Shown: positions 17,465 to 26,086 of the stretch, piece by piece
How positions within the stretch are numbered: position 1 is the stretch's first letter
Layout: every line of letters starts with the position of its first letter
NCBI GenBank assembly: GCA_004563405.1
Contig: SFTH01000006.1
Location: forward strand, 31,747 to 95,746
Reading direction: 5' to 3'
Length of the DNA: 64,000 nucleotides
From: a bacterium
GTDB lineage: Bacteria; Bacillota; Clostridia; Christensenellales; Aristaeellaceae
The notes under the pieces: model-generated
What the model saw: only the letters and a program-made list of their open reading frames with translations
What the model was told of the DNA's origin: nothing
The model's database searches: none
Position numbers and translations under genes: made by a program

Positions 17465-17785
17465 TTGACAAAGTCAATGTCTTCCCTTTAGCTTGTCAAA
17501 AAAGACATTTTGACAAGCTGGTGGACGGGGGAATATCTCCCCCGCCACTGCCACCCCCTCCAGTCTCCGTTGAAATCCTGAAAGATTTCCAGGCGCGGAG
17601 ACTGCAAGGTACCGATTTTTCCTCTGGAAAACTTGATTTTCCGCCGTAAAAATCGACCGCCCCGGCGTACACACCGCCGGGGACGATTGAAGCGCGAAAG
17701 GGCCGATGCCCTTTCGCGCTTTCCCAGAGTTTTTCGACACTTGAAAGAATCAGGAGGACGGCGGGTTTTTGAAAACCACGCGATT
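17465..17785. repeat. Array of tandem inverted repeats/hairpins (unknown element)
   Basis: The gap between 17435 and 17811 is filled by consecutive inverted repeats. They are TTGAC/GTCAA (17465-17477); a 12-bp stem (17490-17501/17508-17519); GTGG-CGGGGGA with TCCCCCG-CCAC (17521-17548); a 9-bp stem with an inner 6-bp stem (17561-17604); and CGATTTTT/AAAAATCG with inner GGAAAA/TTTTCC (17613-17655). Then come CCCCGGCG/CGCCGGGG (17660-17682), a 13-bp stem (17691-17720) and GGTTTT/AAAACC near 17764-17776. No coding gene is credible here. It could be a structured RNA, a REP-like interspersed repeat or a non-autonomous mobile element. The last strong stem could also terminate transcription on either side. 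Confidence 0.7.
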
Positions 17786-17811
17786 CTCCAGGCGCACTCG
17801 GCCTATCTACC

Positions 17812-18747
17812 TCAAAGGGAAGTTCCGCGCTCGATGGTGCGGCGCGCCTCCTCAAGGGTCGGGCAGTTCTGCACGCCGCCCGCCCGCTGCACGCTCAGCG
17901 CGCCCACAGCGAGCCCCATGCGCATGCAGTTCTCGATGTCCTCGCCGTTCAGATAGGCGTACAGGAAGCCGGAGTTGAAGCTGTCGCCCGCGCCCGTGGT
18001 GTCCACCACGCGGGACCTGTACGCCGGATAGAAGACCGCCTCGGACGCTCCGCGCCCACAGTACCACGCGCCCGTGCCGCCGCACTTCACCACCACGTTG
18101 CAGCCCAGCGCCGCGAGCTTCACGGCTCCCTGGGCCGGGTCGGCCTCGCCGGTGATGGCTTCGGACTCGGATTCGTTGGGAAAGAAGAAGTCCGTGTGCA
18201 GGAGCACCTCCTCCAGATGGTCGTGCCACTGACCGTTCTCCTCCCAGCCCGCGTCCAGCGAGGTGGTCATGCCCAGCGCATGGGCGCGGGCATAGACCTC
18301 CGCAAGGCCCGGGCGCACCCGGGGATGCAAATAGAAGGAGGGCATGTGAATGTGGCGCGCGCCCACCGCCTCCAGCGGGATCTCCCGCGCCTCGAAGGCG
18401 TTGATGGTGTCGCCGTAGTAGGTCACCATGGCGCGGTCGCGGTCGTTGCTCAGACTCACGGTGACGCCCGTGCGGTAGCTTTCGGAAATATCAATAAAGC
18501 GTGTCTCGATGCCGTAACGCTTCAGCGCGCCGAGCATGATCTCGCCGAAGCGGTCCCGGCCCAGGCGGCTGAACACGGCCGTCCGGAGCCCCAGAGAGGC
18601 CGCCGTGCAGGCGGAGTTGCCCGTTGAGCTTCCCGGAAGCTCCTCATAGCCCTGGCAGAGAATCTCCTTGCCAAAGACCGGCGCCTGGCGAAGACCGCTT
18701 ACAATCACATCCACATTCAGTTCACCCGCGAAGAGTATATCCAGCAT
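17812..18747 (-). CDS. PfkB-family carbohydrate/nucleoside kinase
   Basis: The 311-residue protein has the N-terminal PfkB strand (DILFAGELNVDVIVSGL), the substrate-closing region SSTGNSACTAASLGLRTAVF and the C-terminal signature DTTGAGDSFNSGFLYA, with the catalytic Asp in GAGD. It phosphorylates a sugar or sugar-like substrate with ATP in the cytoplasm. Family members use ribose, fructose, 2-keto-3-deoxygluconate or nucleosides; nothing nearby identifies the substrate. I chose the ATG at 18747, which has GGAGG 8 bases upstream, over an in-frame ATG at 18771 without SD. It is a single gene with its own promoter. Confidence 0.88.
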   Translation of the reverse strand: MLDILFAGELNVDVIVSGLRQAPVFGKEILCQGYEELPGSSTGNSACTAASLGLRTAVFSRLGRDRFGEIMLGALKRYGIETRFIDISESYRTGVTVSLSNDRDRAMVTYYGDTINAFEAREIPLEAVGARHIHMPSFYLHPRVRPGLAEVYARAHALGMTTSLDAGWEENGQWHDHLEEVLLHTDFFFPNESESEAITGEADPAQGAVKLAALGCNVVVKCGGTGAWYCGRGASEAVFYPAYRSRVVDTTGAGDSFNSGFLYAYLNGEDIENCMRMGLAVGALSVQRAGGVQNCPTLEEARRTIERGTSL

Positions 18748-18782
18748 TTTGCCGTCCTCCGTTGTTTGCATTTTCGGGACTA

Positions 18783-18812
18783 ATTCTACGCCGGGTTGGC
18801 TTTTTCCTGCAA
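18783..18812 (-). promoter_or_regulatory. Sigma-A promoter of the PfkB kinase gene
   Basis: On the minus strand TTGCAG (18812-18807), 18 bases, then TAGAAT (18788-18783), about 36 bases before the start codon. Confidence 0.65.
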
Positions 18813-18903
18813 TGCCCGGACAAAAAAGAGGATAGCGGAATTAACACTGTGCTTCCATAATGGATTCAGAGAACAGCACTGACAGATTTGGAGCGAGATA
18901 CTC

Positions 18904-20274
18904 ATGAACCAGGCCGACCTGCACTACAAGAAGATGACGCAAACACCGGTGGAGCATCTGATCGTCTCCCTGGCCATCCCCACGGTGATCAGCATGCTGA
19001 TCACCAGCATCTACAACCTGGCGGACACCTACTTCGTGGGCACGCTGGGGGTGAGCGCCAGCGGCGCGGTGGGCGTGGTGTTTGCGCTGATGACGATGCT
19101 GCAGGCCCTGGGCTTCATGCTGGGACACGGCTCGGGCAGCGTCATCTCCCGCCTGCTGGCCCAGAGGGACGTAGAGACCGCCTCTCGCTACATCTCCACC
19201 AGCTTCTTCCTCGCCCTGGGCGTGGGCGCGGCGGTGGCGCTGCTGGGGGTTCCCCTGTCCGCGCCGCTGATGCGCCTGCTGGGCAGCACGGACACCATCC
19301 TCCCCTACGCCCGGGAGTACGGCCTGTTCATTCTCGCCTCCGCGCCGATGTTGATCGGCAGCCTGGTGCTCAACAACGTGTTGCGCTATGAGGGCAAGGC
19401 CCTCTACGGCATGATCGGCCTCACCCTGGGCGGCGTGCTGAACATCATCGCGGACCCGATCTTCATCTATGGCTTCGGCATGGGCGTGGACGGCGCGGGA
19501 CTCGCCACGGCACTGAGCCAGACGGTAAGCTTCGTCGTGCTGCTGTTCCTGTTCCGCCGCCACGCCCAGAGCCGCATCTCCATCCGCTGCTTCGCGCGGG
19601 ACGCGCACACCATCTTCGACATTCTCACCACGGGCTTTCCCAACCTGTTCCGCCAGGGGCTGATGAGCGTCTCCTCCGGCATACTGAACCACAGCGCCGG
19701 TCTCTTCGGCGACGCCTGCGTGTCCGCCATCGCCATCACCAGCCGCTGCCTGGGCTTCATGGTCTCCATCGCCATCGGCGTGTGCCAGGGCTTTCAGCCG
19801 GTGGCCGGGTTCAACTATCAGGCGAAGAAGTACGCCCGCCTGCGCCGCGCATTCCGATTCACGCTTCTGGCCACGCTGGTGGTGCTCGCCGCGATGGGCT
19901 GCGCGGGCATACTCTTTGCGCCCGCGCTGGTGTGCCAGTTCCAGAGCGACCCCGAGGTGCTGCGCATCGGCGGCCCCGCGCTGCGCTACGCCTGCCTCGG
20001 CCTCGCCTTCATTTCTCTGAATCTGGCCCCGAGCATGCTGCTTCAGACCTGCGGCGTGAAGGGCCCGGCGCTGCTCACCGCGAGCCTGCGCGGCGGCCTC
20101 TGTCTCATTCCGCTGGCGCTCATACTTCCCAGGCTGTTCGGCCTGATTGGCGTACAGCTGGCCCAGCCGCTGTCGGACGCGATCGCCTCCCTGCTGACCG
20201 TTCCCTTCGTGCTGCGCTTCTTCCGTGACATTCCCCGGGAGGACATGCGCGTCGCCGCAGACGAGGCGGCCTGA
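18904..20274 (+). CDS. MATE-family multidrug/metabolite efflux transporter
   Basis: The 456-residue integral membrane protein has about twelve hydrophobic segments and the MATE motifs IPTVISMLITSIYNLADTYF in helix 1-2 and GVCQGFQPVAGFNYQAKKYA in the C-terminal half. It exports cationic drugs or metabolites using a Na+ or H+ gradient. Length is normal. It is divergent from the PfkB gene. The SD is weak (GGAGCGAGA), and a GGCGCGGCC/GGCCGCGCC inverted repeat with a long loop (20288-20332) follows. Confidence 0.92.
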   Translation: MNQADLHYKKMTQTPVEHLIVSLAIPTVISMLITSIYNLADTYFVGTLGVSASGAVGVVFALMTMLQALGFMLGHGSGSVISRLLAQRDVETASRYISTSFFLALGVGAAVALLGVPLSAPLMRLLGSTDTILPYAREYGLFILASAPMLIGSLVLNNVLRYEGKALYGMIGLTLGGVLNIIADPIFIYGFGMGVDGAGLATALSQTVSFVVLLFLFRRHAQSRISIRCFARDAHTIFDILTTGFPNLFRQGLMSVSSGILNHSAGLFGDACVSAIAITSRCLGFMVSIAIGVCQGFQPVAGFNYQAKKYARLRRAFRFTLLATLVVLAAMGCAGILFAPALVCQFQSDPEVLRIGGPALRYACLGLAFISLNLAPSMLLQTCGVKGPALLTASLRGGLCLIPLALILPRLFGLIGVQLAQPLSDAIASLLTVPFVLRFFRDIPREDMRVAADEAA

Positions 20275-20349
20275 CGCAGATTCGGCAGGCGCGGCCGCCC
20301 ACGCTTTGTAAAATAACGCGACTGGCCGCGCCGTCAAGCTGCTCCCCGC

Positions 20350-20378
20350 TTGCAAAACGCACCTCTGCGGGGTATGAT
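20350..20378 (+). promoter_or_regulatory. Sigma-A promoter of the tcdA operon
   Basis: TTGCAA (20350-20355), 17 bases, TATGAT (20373-20378), 33 bases before the start codon. Confidence 0.72.
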
Positions 20379-20410
20379 GAATACAGCCTGACGGAAGGAG
20401 AGACAAACAT

Positions 20411-21121
20411 ATGCAGGACGAATTTTCCCGCGCGGAGCTCCTGCTGGGCGCGGAGGCGATGGAGAAGCTGCGCGGCAGCCGGGTGGCCGTATTCGGCGTG
20501 GGCGGCGTGGGCGGTTACGCCGCGGAGGCGCTGGCCCGCTGCGGCGTGGGCGCGCTGGATCTCATCGACAACGACCGGGTGAGCCTCTCCAACATCAACC
20601 GCCAGATCATCGCGCTGCACTCCACCGTCGGCAGGCTCAAGGTGGACGCAACTGCGGAGCGCATCGCAGACATCTGCCCGGAGACGAAGGTCTATCGCCA
20701 TCCCTGCTTCTTTTTGCCGGAGACGGCGGCACAATTTGATTTTTCCCTGTATGACTATGTGATTGACGCCATCGACACCGTGAGCGGCAAGGTCGAAATC
20801 ATACTGCGCGCCCGGGCCGCGGGCGTTCCGGTGATCTCCGCCATGGGCGCGGGAAACAAGCTCGACCCCGGCCGCTTCCGCGTGGCGGACATCTCTGAAA
20901 CAAAAATCTGCCCGCTGGCCCGGGCCATGCGCGGCCTGCTCAAAAAGCGCGGCGTGGTGCACCTGAAGGTCGTCTACTCCGAGGAGCCGCCCCGCAAGCC
21001 CCTGCGGGAAATTCAGGAGGGCAAGCGCGTACTTCCGGGCTCCGTGTCCTTCGTGCCGCCGGTGGTGGGCATGCTGCTGGCCGGAGAAGTGGTACGCGAT
21101 CTGATCAAAAGGGAGGAATGA
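20411..21121 (+). CDS. tcdA: tRNA threonylcarbamoyladenosine dehydratase (TcdA/CsdL)
   Basis: The 236-residue ThiF/E1-like protein has the nucleotide-binding GVGGVGGYAAEALARCGVG, then DLIDNDRVSLSNINRQI and DAIDTVSGKVEI, as in YgdL/TcdA. The enzyme uses ATP to dehydrate t6A37 of tRNA to the cyclic form. The motif text CPLARAMRGLLKKRGV also fits TcdA rather than MoeB/ThiF. The following gene, another tRNA-modification enzyme, starts just after the stop. Confidence 0.9.
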   Translation: MQDEFSRAELLLGAEAMEKLRGSRVAVFGVGGVGGYAAEALARCGVGALDLIDNDRVSLSNINRQIIALHSTVGRLKVDATAERIADICPETKVYRHPCFFLPETAAQFDFSLYDYVIDAIDTVSGKVEIILRARAAGVPVISAMGAGNKLDPGRFRVADISETKICPLARAMRGLLKKRGVVHLKVVYSEEPPRKPLREIQEGKRVLPGSVSFVPPVVGMLLAGEVVRDLIKREE

Positions 21122-21123
21122 GC

Positions 21124-21966
21124 ATGGCGCGGGAACTTGCGCCCCACCATCTGGCGGAGCGCAGCATGATCAAGAAGTACCGCAAGGAGATCTGGAACCC
21201 CTTCATCGCCGCCATCAAGCGCTACGAGCTGATTCAGGCGGGCGACAGAATCGCCGCGTGCATCTCCGGCGGCAAGGACAGCTGGCTGATGGCCATGCTG
21301 CTCAAGCACCTTCAGCCCTTCAGCGAGGTGCCCTTCGAGCTGGAATTTCTGTGCATGGACCCCGGCTACAGCCCGGAGAACCGCCGGAAGATCGAGGAGA
21401 CGGCACAGCTGCTGCGCGTGCCGGTGTCCATCTTTGAAACAGACATCTTCTCCGCCTCGGAGGAGGCCTGCAGCGAAAACCCCTGCTACCTCTGCGCCCG
21501 CATGCGCCGGGGCCATCTCTACGCCGAGGCGCGACGGCGGGGCTGCAACAAGATCGCCCTCGGACACCATTTGAACGACGTGATCGAGACGGCGCTGATG
21601 TCCATGAGCTACGGCGCGCAGCTCCAGGGCATGCTGCCCCGGCTGAAGAGCACCAACTTCGAGGGCATGGAGCTGATTCGCCCGCTGTACTGCATCCGCG
21701 AGGAGGACATCATCGCCTGGCAGAACTACAATCACCTCAGCTTCCTGCGCTGCGCCTGCCGCTTTTCCGAATCGGCCGAGCACGACGAAAACGCCTCCAA
21801 GCGCCGGGAAACCAAGGAACTGATCCGCAGCATGCGCCGGGTGAATCCCAACGTGGAGATCAACCTCTTCGCCAGCCTGCACAAGGTCAATCTGGACACC
21901 CTGCCCGGCTACAAGACGGACGGTGAAATGCACTCCTTCCTGGAGCGCCTGCAGGCGGACGAATAG
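21124..21966 (+). CDS. TtcA-family tRNA 2-thiolation protein
   Basis: The 280-residue protein contains the PP-loop SGGKDSWLMAMLL, a CYLCARMRRGHLY CxxC pair and a later cysteine (CACRF). That set of three cysteines binds the [4Fe-4S] cluster of TtcA/TtuA-type enzymes. These transfer sulfur to position 2 of a tRNA base such as cytidine 32. The ATG at 21124 has GGGAGGA 6 bases upstream; an ATG at 21118 would sit on the SD and is rejected. It is cotranscribed with tcdA. Confidence 0.88.
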   Translation: MARELAPHHLAERSMIKKYRKEIWNPFIAAIKRYELIQAGDRIAACISGGKDSWLMAMLLKHLQPFSEVPFELEFLCMDPGYSPENRRKIEETAQLLRVPVSIFETDIFSASEEACSENPCYLCARMRRGHLYAEARRRGCNKIALGHHLNDVIETALMSMSYGAQLQGMLPRLKSTNFEGMELIRPLYCIREEDIIAWQNYNHLSFLRCACRFSESAEHDENASKRRETKELIRSMRRVNPNVEINLFASLHKVNLDTLPGYKTDGEMHSFLERLQADE

Positions 21967-21972
21967 AAAAAA

Positions 21973-22017
21973 GGCCGCGCCCCTCCCCAACGGGATCCGG
22001 GCGCGGCCCCTCTTTTT
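21973..22017. terminator. Bidirectional-looking terminator between ttcA-like and ACT protein genes
   Basis: GGCCGCGCCC (21973-21982) pairs with GGGCGCGGCC (21999-22008), followed by CCTCTTTTT on the plus strand. On the minus strand the hairpin is followed by TTTTTT (21967-21972 region). It separates convergent operons. Confidence 0.85.
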
Positions 22018-22020
22018 CGC

Positions 22021-22458
22021 CTATTCGATCGCCACAAGGGTGACATTCTCCACGCCGGAGATGCGGCCGAGGGCGGCGACAACCTCCTCGATGCCGGCGC
22101 TCATCTGGCTCACGTCCAGCGTCATGATGACGCTGGCCACGTCGCGAATGGGCAGGCTCTGGGTGATGGTGAGCACGCTGATGCCCATGGCGGAGAGCCG
22201 GTTCAGCGCCGTGGAGAGCACGCCGATCTCGTGGCTGAGCATCATGGAGATCACGGCCTTGCGGCCCATTTCGCCGCCATCCGGGCTGTAGATGTAGTCC
22301 TTGTACTTGTAATAGGTGCTGCGGGAGATGCCCACCGCCCGCGCGGCGGCACTCACGTCCCGCTCCGCGCCGCTCTCCAGCAGGTTGCGGGCCTCAAGCA
22401 CCTTCTCGTAATATACGGGAAGGATTTTTTTATGCACAATCAGATAATCGCCCTTCAT
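22021..22458 (-). CDS. PheB-like protein: HTH-like N-terminus plus ACT domain
   Basis: The 145-residue protein matches the PheB/UPF0735 layout. It has an N-terminal half with a helix-turn-helix-like segment (AARAVGISRSTYYKYKDYIY), and a C-terminal ACT domain (AVISMMLSHEIGVLSTALNR onward). ACT domains bind amino acids, so a regulatory role is likely. It is the last gene of the thrC-thrB operon and overlaps thrB by 4 bases. From this context I infer that it senses threonine, homoserine or isoleucine and controls the pathway, perhaps at the palindrome between thrC and hom. No catalytic residues are seen. Confidence 0.83.
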   Translation of the reverse strand: MKGDYLIVHKKILPVYYEKVLEARNLLESGAERDVSAAARAVGISRSTYYKYKDYIYSPDGGEMGRKAVISMMLSHEIGVLSTALNRLSAMGISVLTITQSLPIRDVASVIMTLDVSQMSAGIEEVVAALGRISGVENVTLVAIE

Positions 22459-23345
22459 TCCTGTCCGCCTCCCACGACGACCGCGCCGAAGCGGTCCACA
22501 GGCAGGGGCATGACCCGCCAGGCGCGCTTGAGGCTGCGCACCGCCTGCTTCATGCGCCAGTAGAAGCCCTCGTCCTGATAGATGCACAGAAGCGTCGGGC
22601 CCGCGCCGCTGATGGCAAAGCCCAGCGCGCCGGACTCCAGCGCCCGCCGCCGCACCTCGTCGTACTCGTGAATCAATCGGGAGCGGTAGGGCTGGTGCAG
22701 CCGGTCGTCCATGGCCGCCGCGATGGCGCCAAAGTCGCCCGCCTCCAGGCCCTTGAGCAGCACCGCCGCGTGGGCGATGTTGTAGGCCGCGTCCGCGAAG
22801 GGAACCTCCTTCGGCAGCGCCGCGCGCATCTGGGCGGTGGAGAGGCTGAAGTCGGGAATCAGCACCGCGAAGCGCAGCGAATCGGAGATCGGACACTGCA
22901 TGGTGATCACGTTTCCTTCGCAGAGAAGGGAGGCCGTCACGCCGCCCAGCAGCGCCGGGGCCACGTTGTCCGGGTGGCCCTCCAGCTCGGTCACCAGATT
23001 CAGCAGGGTCTGAGAATTGAGCAGCCTTCCGTGCAGCTCGTTCGCCGCCACCACGCCCGCCACGATCAGGCTGGCGCTGCTGCCCAGGCCGCTGGAGACC
23101 GGAATGTCCGATTCGATGTGCAGGTAGATGCCCGGCTGGGACAGGCCCATCTCCCGCATGGCGCGGCGATAGCCGCGTATGGCCAGGTTGTCCTCGTTCT
23201 GGAACTCGGGGGCCACGTTTTCAAATTCCAGGCCCGCCTCCCGCTCCTCAAAGGTGAAGTAGCCGTACACGCCCAGGGCCAGGCCCAGGCAGTCGAAGCC
23301 GGGGCCCAGGTTGGCCGTGGTGCCCGGCACGCGAATGGTAATCAT
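22455..23345 (-). CDS. thrB: Homoserine kinase
   Basis: The 296-residue GHMP kinase has the N-terminal PGTTANLGPGFDCLGLAL, the ATP loop PVSSGLGSSASLIVAGVVAA and the C-terminal GFAISGAGPTLLCI. It phosphorylates L-homoserine to O-phosphohomoserine, the substrate of ThrC. It overlaps the flanking thrC and ACT-protein genes by 4 bases each, so the three are translated together. Confidence 0.95.
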   Translation of the reverse strand: MITIRVPGTTANLGPGFDCLGLALGVYGYFTFEEREAGLEFENVAPEFQNEDNLAIRGYRRAMREMGLSQPGIYLHIESDIPVSSGLGSSASLIVAGVVAANELHGRLLNSQTLLNLVTELEGHPDNVAPALLGGVTASLLCEGNVITMQCPISDSLRFAVLIPDFSLSTAQMRAALPKEVPFADAAYNIAHAAVLLKGLEAGDFGAIAAAMDDRLHQPYRSRLIHEYDEVRRRALESGALGFAISGAGPTLLCIYQDEGFYWRMKQAVRSLKRAWRVMPLPVDRFGAVVVGGGQE

Positions 23346-24820
23346 GCTCTCGCCGCCTTTCCCAGCACATAGGCCATCATGTCCTCGGGGGCAATCACGT
23401 CCACGAAGCGCACCGCGCGATTCAGCACGCCGGAGAGGGCTGCGGGGATGCGCGTGCCGCTGAGGGCCTCCATGCGGTCGATCTGCGCCTGGGCATCCGC
23501 GGGAACCTCCTCGCCCAGGGCACAGAGCACGCTGGCGGGGAACTTGTAGGGGGACGCCGTGGAGAGCACTGCGCAGGGCGCGCCGTCGCCGCTGGCCGCG
23601 CGGTAGTCCTCCGCGACCTTCCAGGCCACCGCCGTGTGGGGATCCATCAGATAACCCGTCTCCCGGAACACCCGGCCGATGGTCTCCATGGCCTGTGCAT
23701 CCGTGGCGCAGCCACCCGCGAACAGCGCGCGGATCTTCTGCATGGCGGCCTCGGGCATGGAGTAGTTGCCCGTCTCCTTCAATTGCTCCATGCGCGCGCG
23801 CACGGCCTGCGCATCGCCATCCAGCGCCAGATACAGCAGCCGCTCCAGATTGCTGGAGACCAGAATGTCCATCGAGGGCGAAATCGTGGTCAGGAAGGGC
23901 CGGTTTTTGTCGTACACGCCGGTGTTCAGAAAGTCCGTGAGCACGTTGTTTGCGTTGGAGGCGCAGATCAGCTTGCCCACGGGCAGGCCCATCTCCCGGG
24001 CGTAGCAGCCGGCCAGGATGTCGCCGAAGTTGCCGGTGGGCACGGCGAAATTGAGCTTCTCACCCAGGGCGATCTCCCCCGCGCGCACCATGTCCAGATA
24101 GGCGCTGAAGTAGTAGACGATCTGCGGCGCCAGGCGGCCGATGTTGATGGAATTGGCGCTGGACAGGGCGACGCGGTTTTCCCGGCAGAAGTCCGGAGAG
24201 ATCTCCGCGAAGATGCGCTTGACGCCCGTCTGCGCATCGTCAAAGTTGCCGGAAATGGCGCACACGCCCAGGTTTTTGCCCCGCATGGTGGTCATCTGCG
24301 CCCTCTGAATGGGGCTGATGCCCTTGTCGGGATAGAACACGAGGATGCGGATGCCCGGCACGTCCGCAAAGCCGGTCAGCGCTGCGGAGCCGGTGTCGCC
24401 GCTGGTGGCGGTGAGGATCATGATTTCGTTCTCCGCGCCCATCTTCTGAAGGGCGCAGCCCATGAGTTGGGGCAGGATGGACAGCGCCACATCCTTGAAC
24501 GCCGCAGTGGGGCCGTGGAACAGCTCCACAACGTGCATGTCCCCCACCTTCCGGAGCGGCACAATCTCCGGCGCGTCAAATTTATGCGCATAACCCCGCG
24601 CGACGCAGCCGGAGATCTCCTCCGCGTCGTAGCCCGCGAGGAAGGCGCCCAGAATCCGCCGGGACAGGGCGCAAAAATCCGCGTCCCGCAATTCCCCCAG
24701 CGGAATCTGCGGAAAATCGCCGCGCACATAGAGTCCGCCGTCCGGCGCAATGCCCCGGAGCACCGCCTCCGGCGCGGAAACAGCCTCCCGATCGCCGCGC
24801 GTACTGAAGAAAAGCTTCAT
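23342..24820 (-). CDS. thrC: Threonine synthase
   Basis: The 492-residue PLP enzyme has the N-terminal LFFSTRGD, the PLP-lysine segment FHGPTAAFKDVALSILPQLM and the phosphate-binding TATSGDTGSAAL. It converts O-phosphohomoserine to threonine. The length fits the longer ThrC class. The ATG at 24820 follows AAGGGGA. It is the first gene of the minus-strand threonine operon, divergent from hom. Confidence 0.95.
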   Translation of the reverse strand: MKLFFSTRGDREAVSAPEAVLRGIAPDGGLYVRGDFPQIPLGELRDADFCALSRRILGAFLAGYDAEEISGCVARGYAHKFDAPEIVPLRKVGDMHVVELFHGPTAAFKDVALSILPQLMGCALQKMGAENEIMILTATSGDTGSAALTGFADVPGIRILVFYPDKGISPIQRAQMTTMRGKNLGVCAISGNFDDAQTGVKRIFAEISPDFCRENRVALSSANSINIGRLAPQIVYYFSAYLDMVRAGEIALGEKLNFAVPTGNFGDILAGCYAREMGLPVGKLICASNANNVLTDFLNTGVYDKNRPFLTTISPSMDILVSSNLERLLYLALDGDAQAVRARMEQLKETGNYSMPEAAMQKIRALFAGGCATDAQAMETIGRVFRETGYLMDPHTAVAWKVAEDYRAASGDGAPCAVLSTASPYKFPASVLCALGEEVPADAQAQIDRMEALSGTRIPAALSGVLNRAVRFVDVIAPEDMMAYVLGKAARA

Positions 24821-24848
24821 TTTGGTTCCCCTTTCCTCAAAACATAAC

Positions 24849-24906
24849 TTGCAATCCAAGTAAATCCATGATACAATGTTTCCCACATAAAAACAAGTGT
24901 TTTTAT
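24849..24906. promoter_or_regulatory. Overlapping divergent thrC/hom promoters with a palindromic operator
   Basis: For hom (plus), TTGCAA (24849-24854), 17 bases, TACAAT (24872-24877). For thrC (minus), TTGTTT (24896-24891), 17 bases, TATCAT (24873-24868). The two -10 boxes overlap by two bases, so polymerases would compete. A 9-bp inverted repeat, ATAAAAACA-AG-TGTTTTTAT (24887-24906), lies over the thrC -35 and just after the hom -10, where a repressor could block both. Promoters are read from sequence; the operator is an inference. Confidence 0.65.
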
Positions 24907-24941
24907 TGTAAAGACTTTGACGAAAACGGGGAGTGATCGAA

Positions 24942-26081
24942 ATGACGATTGGACTGCTGGGCATGGGAACCATCGGCAGCGGTGTCTTTGAAATCGCGCA
25001 GAGCCTCGAGGGCGTGCATGTCAAAAAGGTATTGGAGAAGCGCTTTCAGGCGGAGTACATCACCGATAATATTGAGGAAATTGTAAATGATCCCGAAATC
25101 GAACTGGTGGTGGAGACCATGGGCGGCCTGCATCCGGCCTATGAATTTGCGTCTCAGGCGCTCTCCCACGGCAAGCACTTCGTGACCGCGAACAAGCTGC
25201 TGGTGAGCGTGTACGGCCCGGAGCTGACGAAGCTGGCCAAGGAGAAGGGCGTGGCCTTCCTGTACGGCGCGGCCTGCGGCGGCGGCATCGCCTATCTGGC
25301 GAATCTGGAAATCGCCCGCAACATCGACCGCATCGTCGCCCTCGGCGGCATCCTGAACGGCACCACCAACTACATTCTGGATTCCATGCAGAGTCGGAAC
25401 ATGGACTATGCCACGGCTCTGTCCGAGGCCCAGGCGCTGGGCTATGCCGAGCGCGACCCCTCCAGCGACGTGGACGGACTGGACACCATGCGCAAGCTGA
25501 TCCTCGCCTGCGCCGTGGGCTTTGACGCCTACGTCGCGCCCGAGGAGATTCCCACCTTCGGCATCTCCGCCGTGCTGCCCCTGGATGTGGAGCAGGCGCG
25601 CGCAAAGGGCCGCGTGCTGCGGCTGTGCGCCTTTGCCCGCCGCGCGGAGGACGGCGCGCTGAGCGCCTGGGTGGAGCCCACGCTGGTCTGCGCCGCGTCC
25701 CCGGAGGCGGCCATACTGAATAACGTCAACTACGCCTGGTATCAGGGCGAAAGCTACGGCCTGATGAGCTACACCGGTCAGGGCGCGGGCAAGCTTCCCA
25801 CTGCCGCGAACGTGCTGCGGGACGTGCGCTCCGTGGCCGCCGGGCATCGCTACATGACCGGCGAGAAGTGCGCCGCGGCGCACCCGGACAACGCCTCTGC
25901 CCGCCACGCCTACTACCTGCGCGTGCCCGCCGGCGCGGAGCTTCCCGCCGTTTGGGCGGCGGAGAAGCGCTGCTGCGGCGCGTGGGACGTCTATGAAGTG
26001 AAGGACGCGCCCGTGTCCGAGATGCACGCCCTGGCTGCGCGGATTCCCGGCACATTCTTTGCGGGCGTACAGGAGGCGTGA
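24942..26081 (+). CDS. hom: Homoserine dehydrogenase with a shortened C-terminal regulatory region
   Basis: The 379-residue protein has the nucleotide-binding GLLGMGTIGSGVFEIAQ, the motif VTANKLLVSVYG and the catalytic GGILNGTTNYILDSM, ending the core at about residue 305 (GKLPTAANVLRDV). It reduces aspartate semialdehyde to homoserine. Gram-positive homologues are usually about 430 residues with a full C-terminal ACT domain. Here only about 45 residues (YYLRVPAGAEL onward) resemble ACT, so threonine inhibition may be weak or altered. The ATG at 24942 follows GGGGAG. It leads the hom-lysC-asd operon. Confidence 0.92.
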   Translation: MTIGLLGMGTIGSGVFEIAQSLEGVHVKKVLEKRFQAEYITDNIEEIVNDPEIELVVETMGGLHPAYEFASQALSHGKHFVTANKLLVSVYGPELTKLAKEKGVAFLYGAACGGGIAYLANLEIARNIDRIVALGGILNGTTNYILDSMQSRNMDYATALSEAQALGYAERDPSSDVDGLDTMRKLILACAVGFDAYVAPEEIPTFGISAVLPLDVEQARAKGRVLRLCAFARRAEDGALSAWVEPTLVCAASPEAAILNNVNYAWYQGESYGLMSYTGQGAGKLPTAANVLRDVRSVAAGHRYMTGEKCAAAHPDNASARHAYYLRVPAGAELPAVWAAEKRCCGAWDVYEVKDAPVSEMHALAARIPGTFFAGVQEA

Positions 26082-26086
26082 CGCAT

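Noticed and set aside
17474..17956. Short open frames inside the hairpin array
   Set aside because: They lack SD sites and promoters, and their codon pattern is dictated by the inverted repeats.
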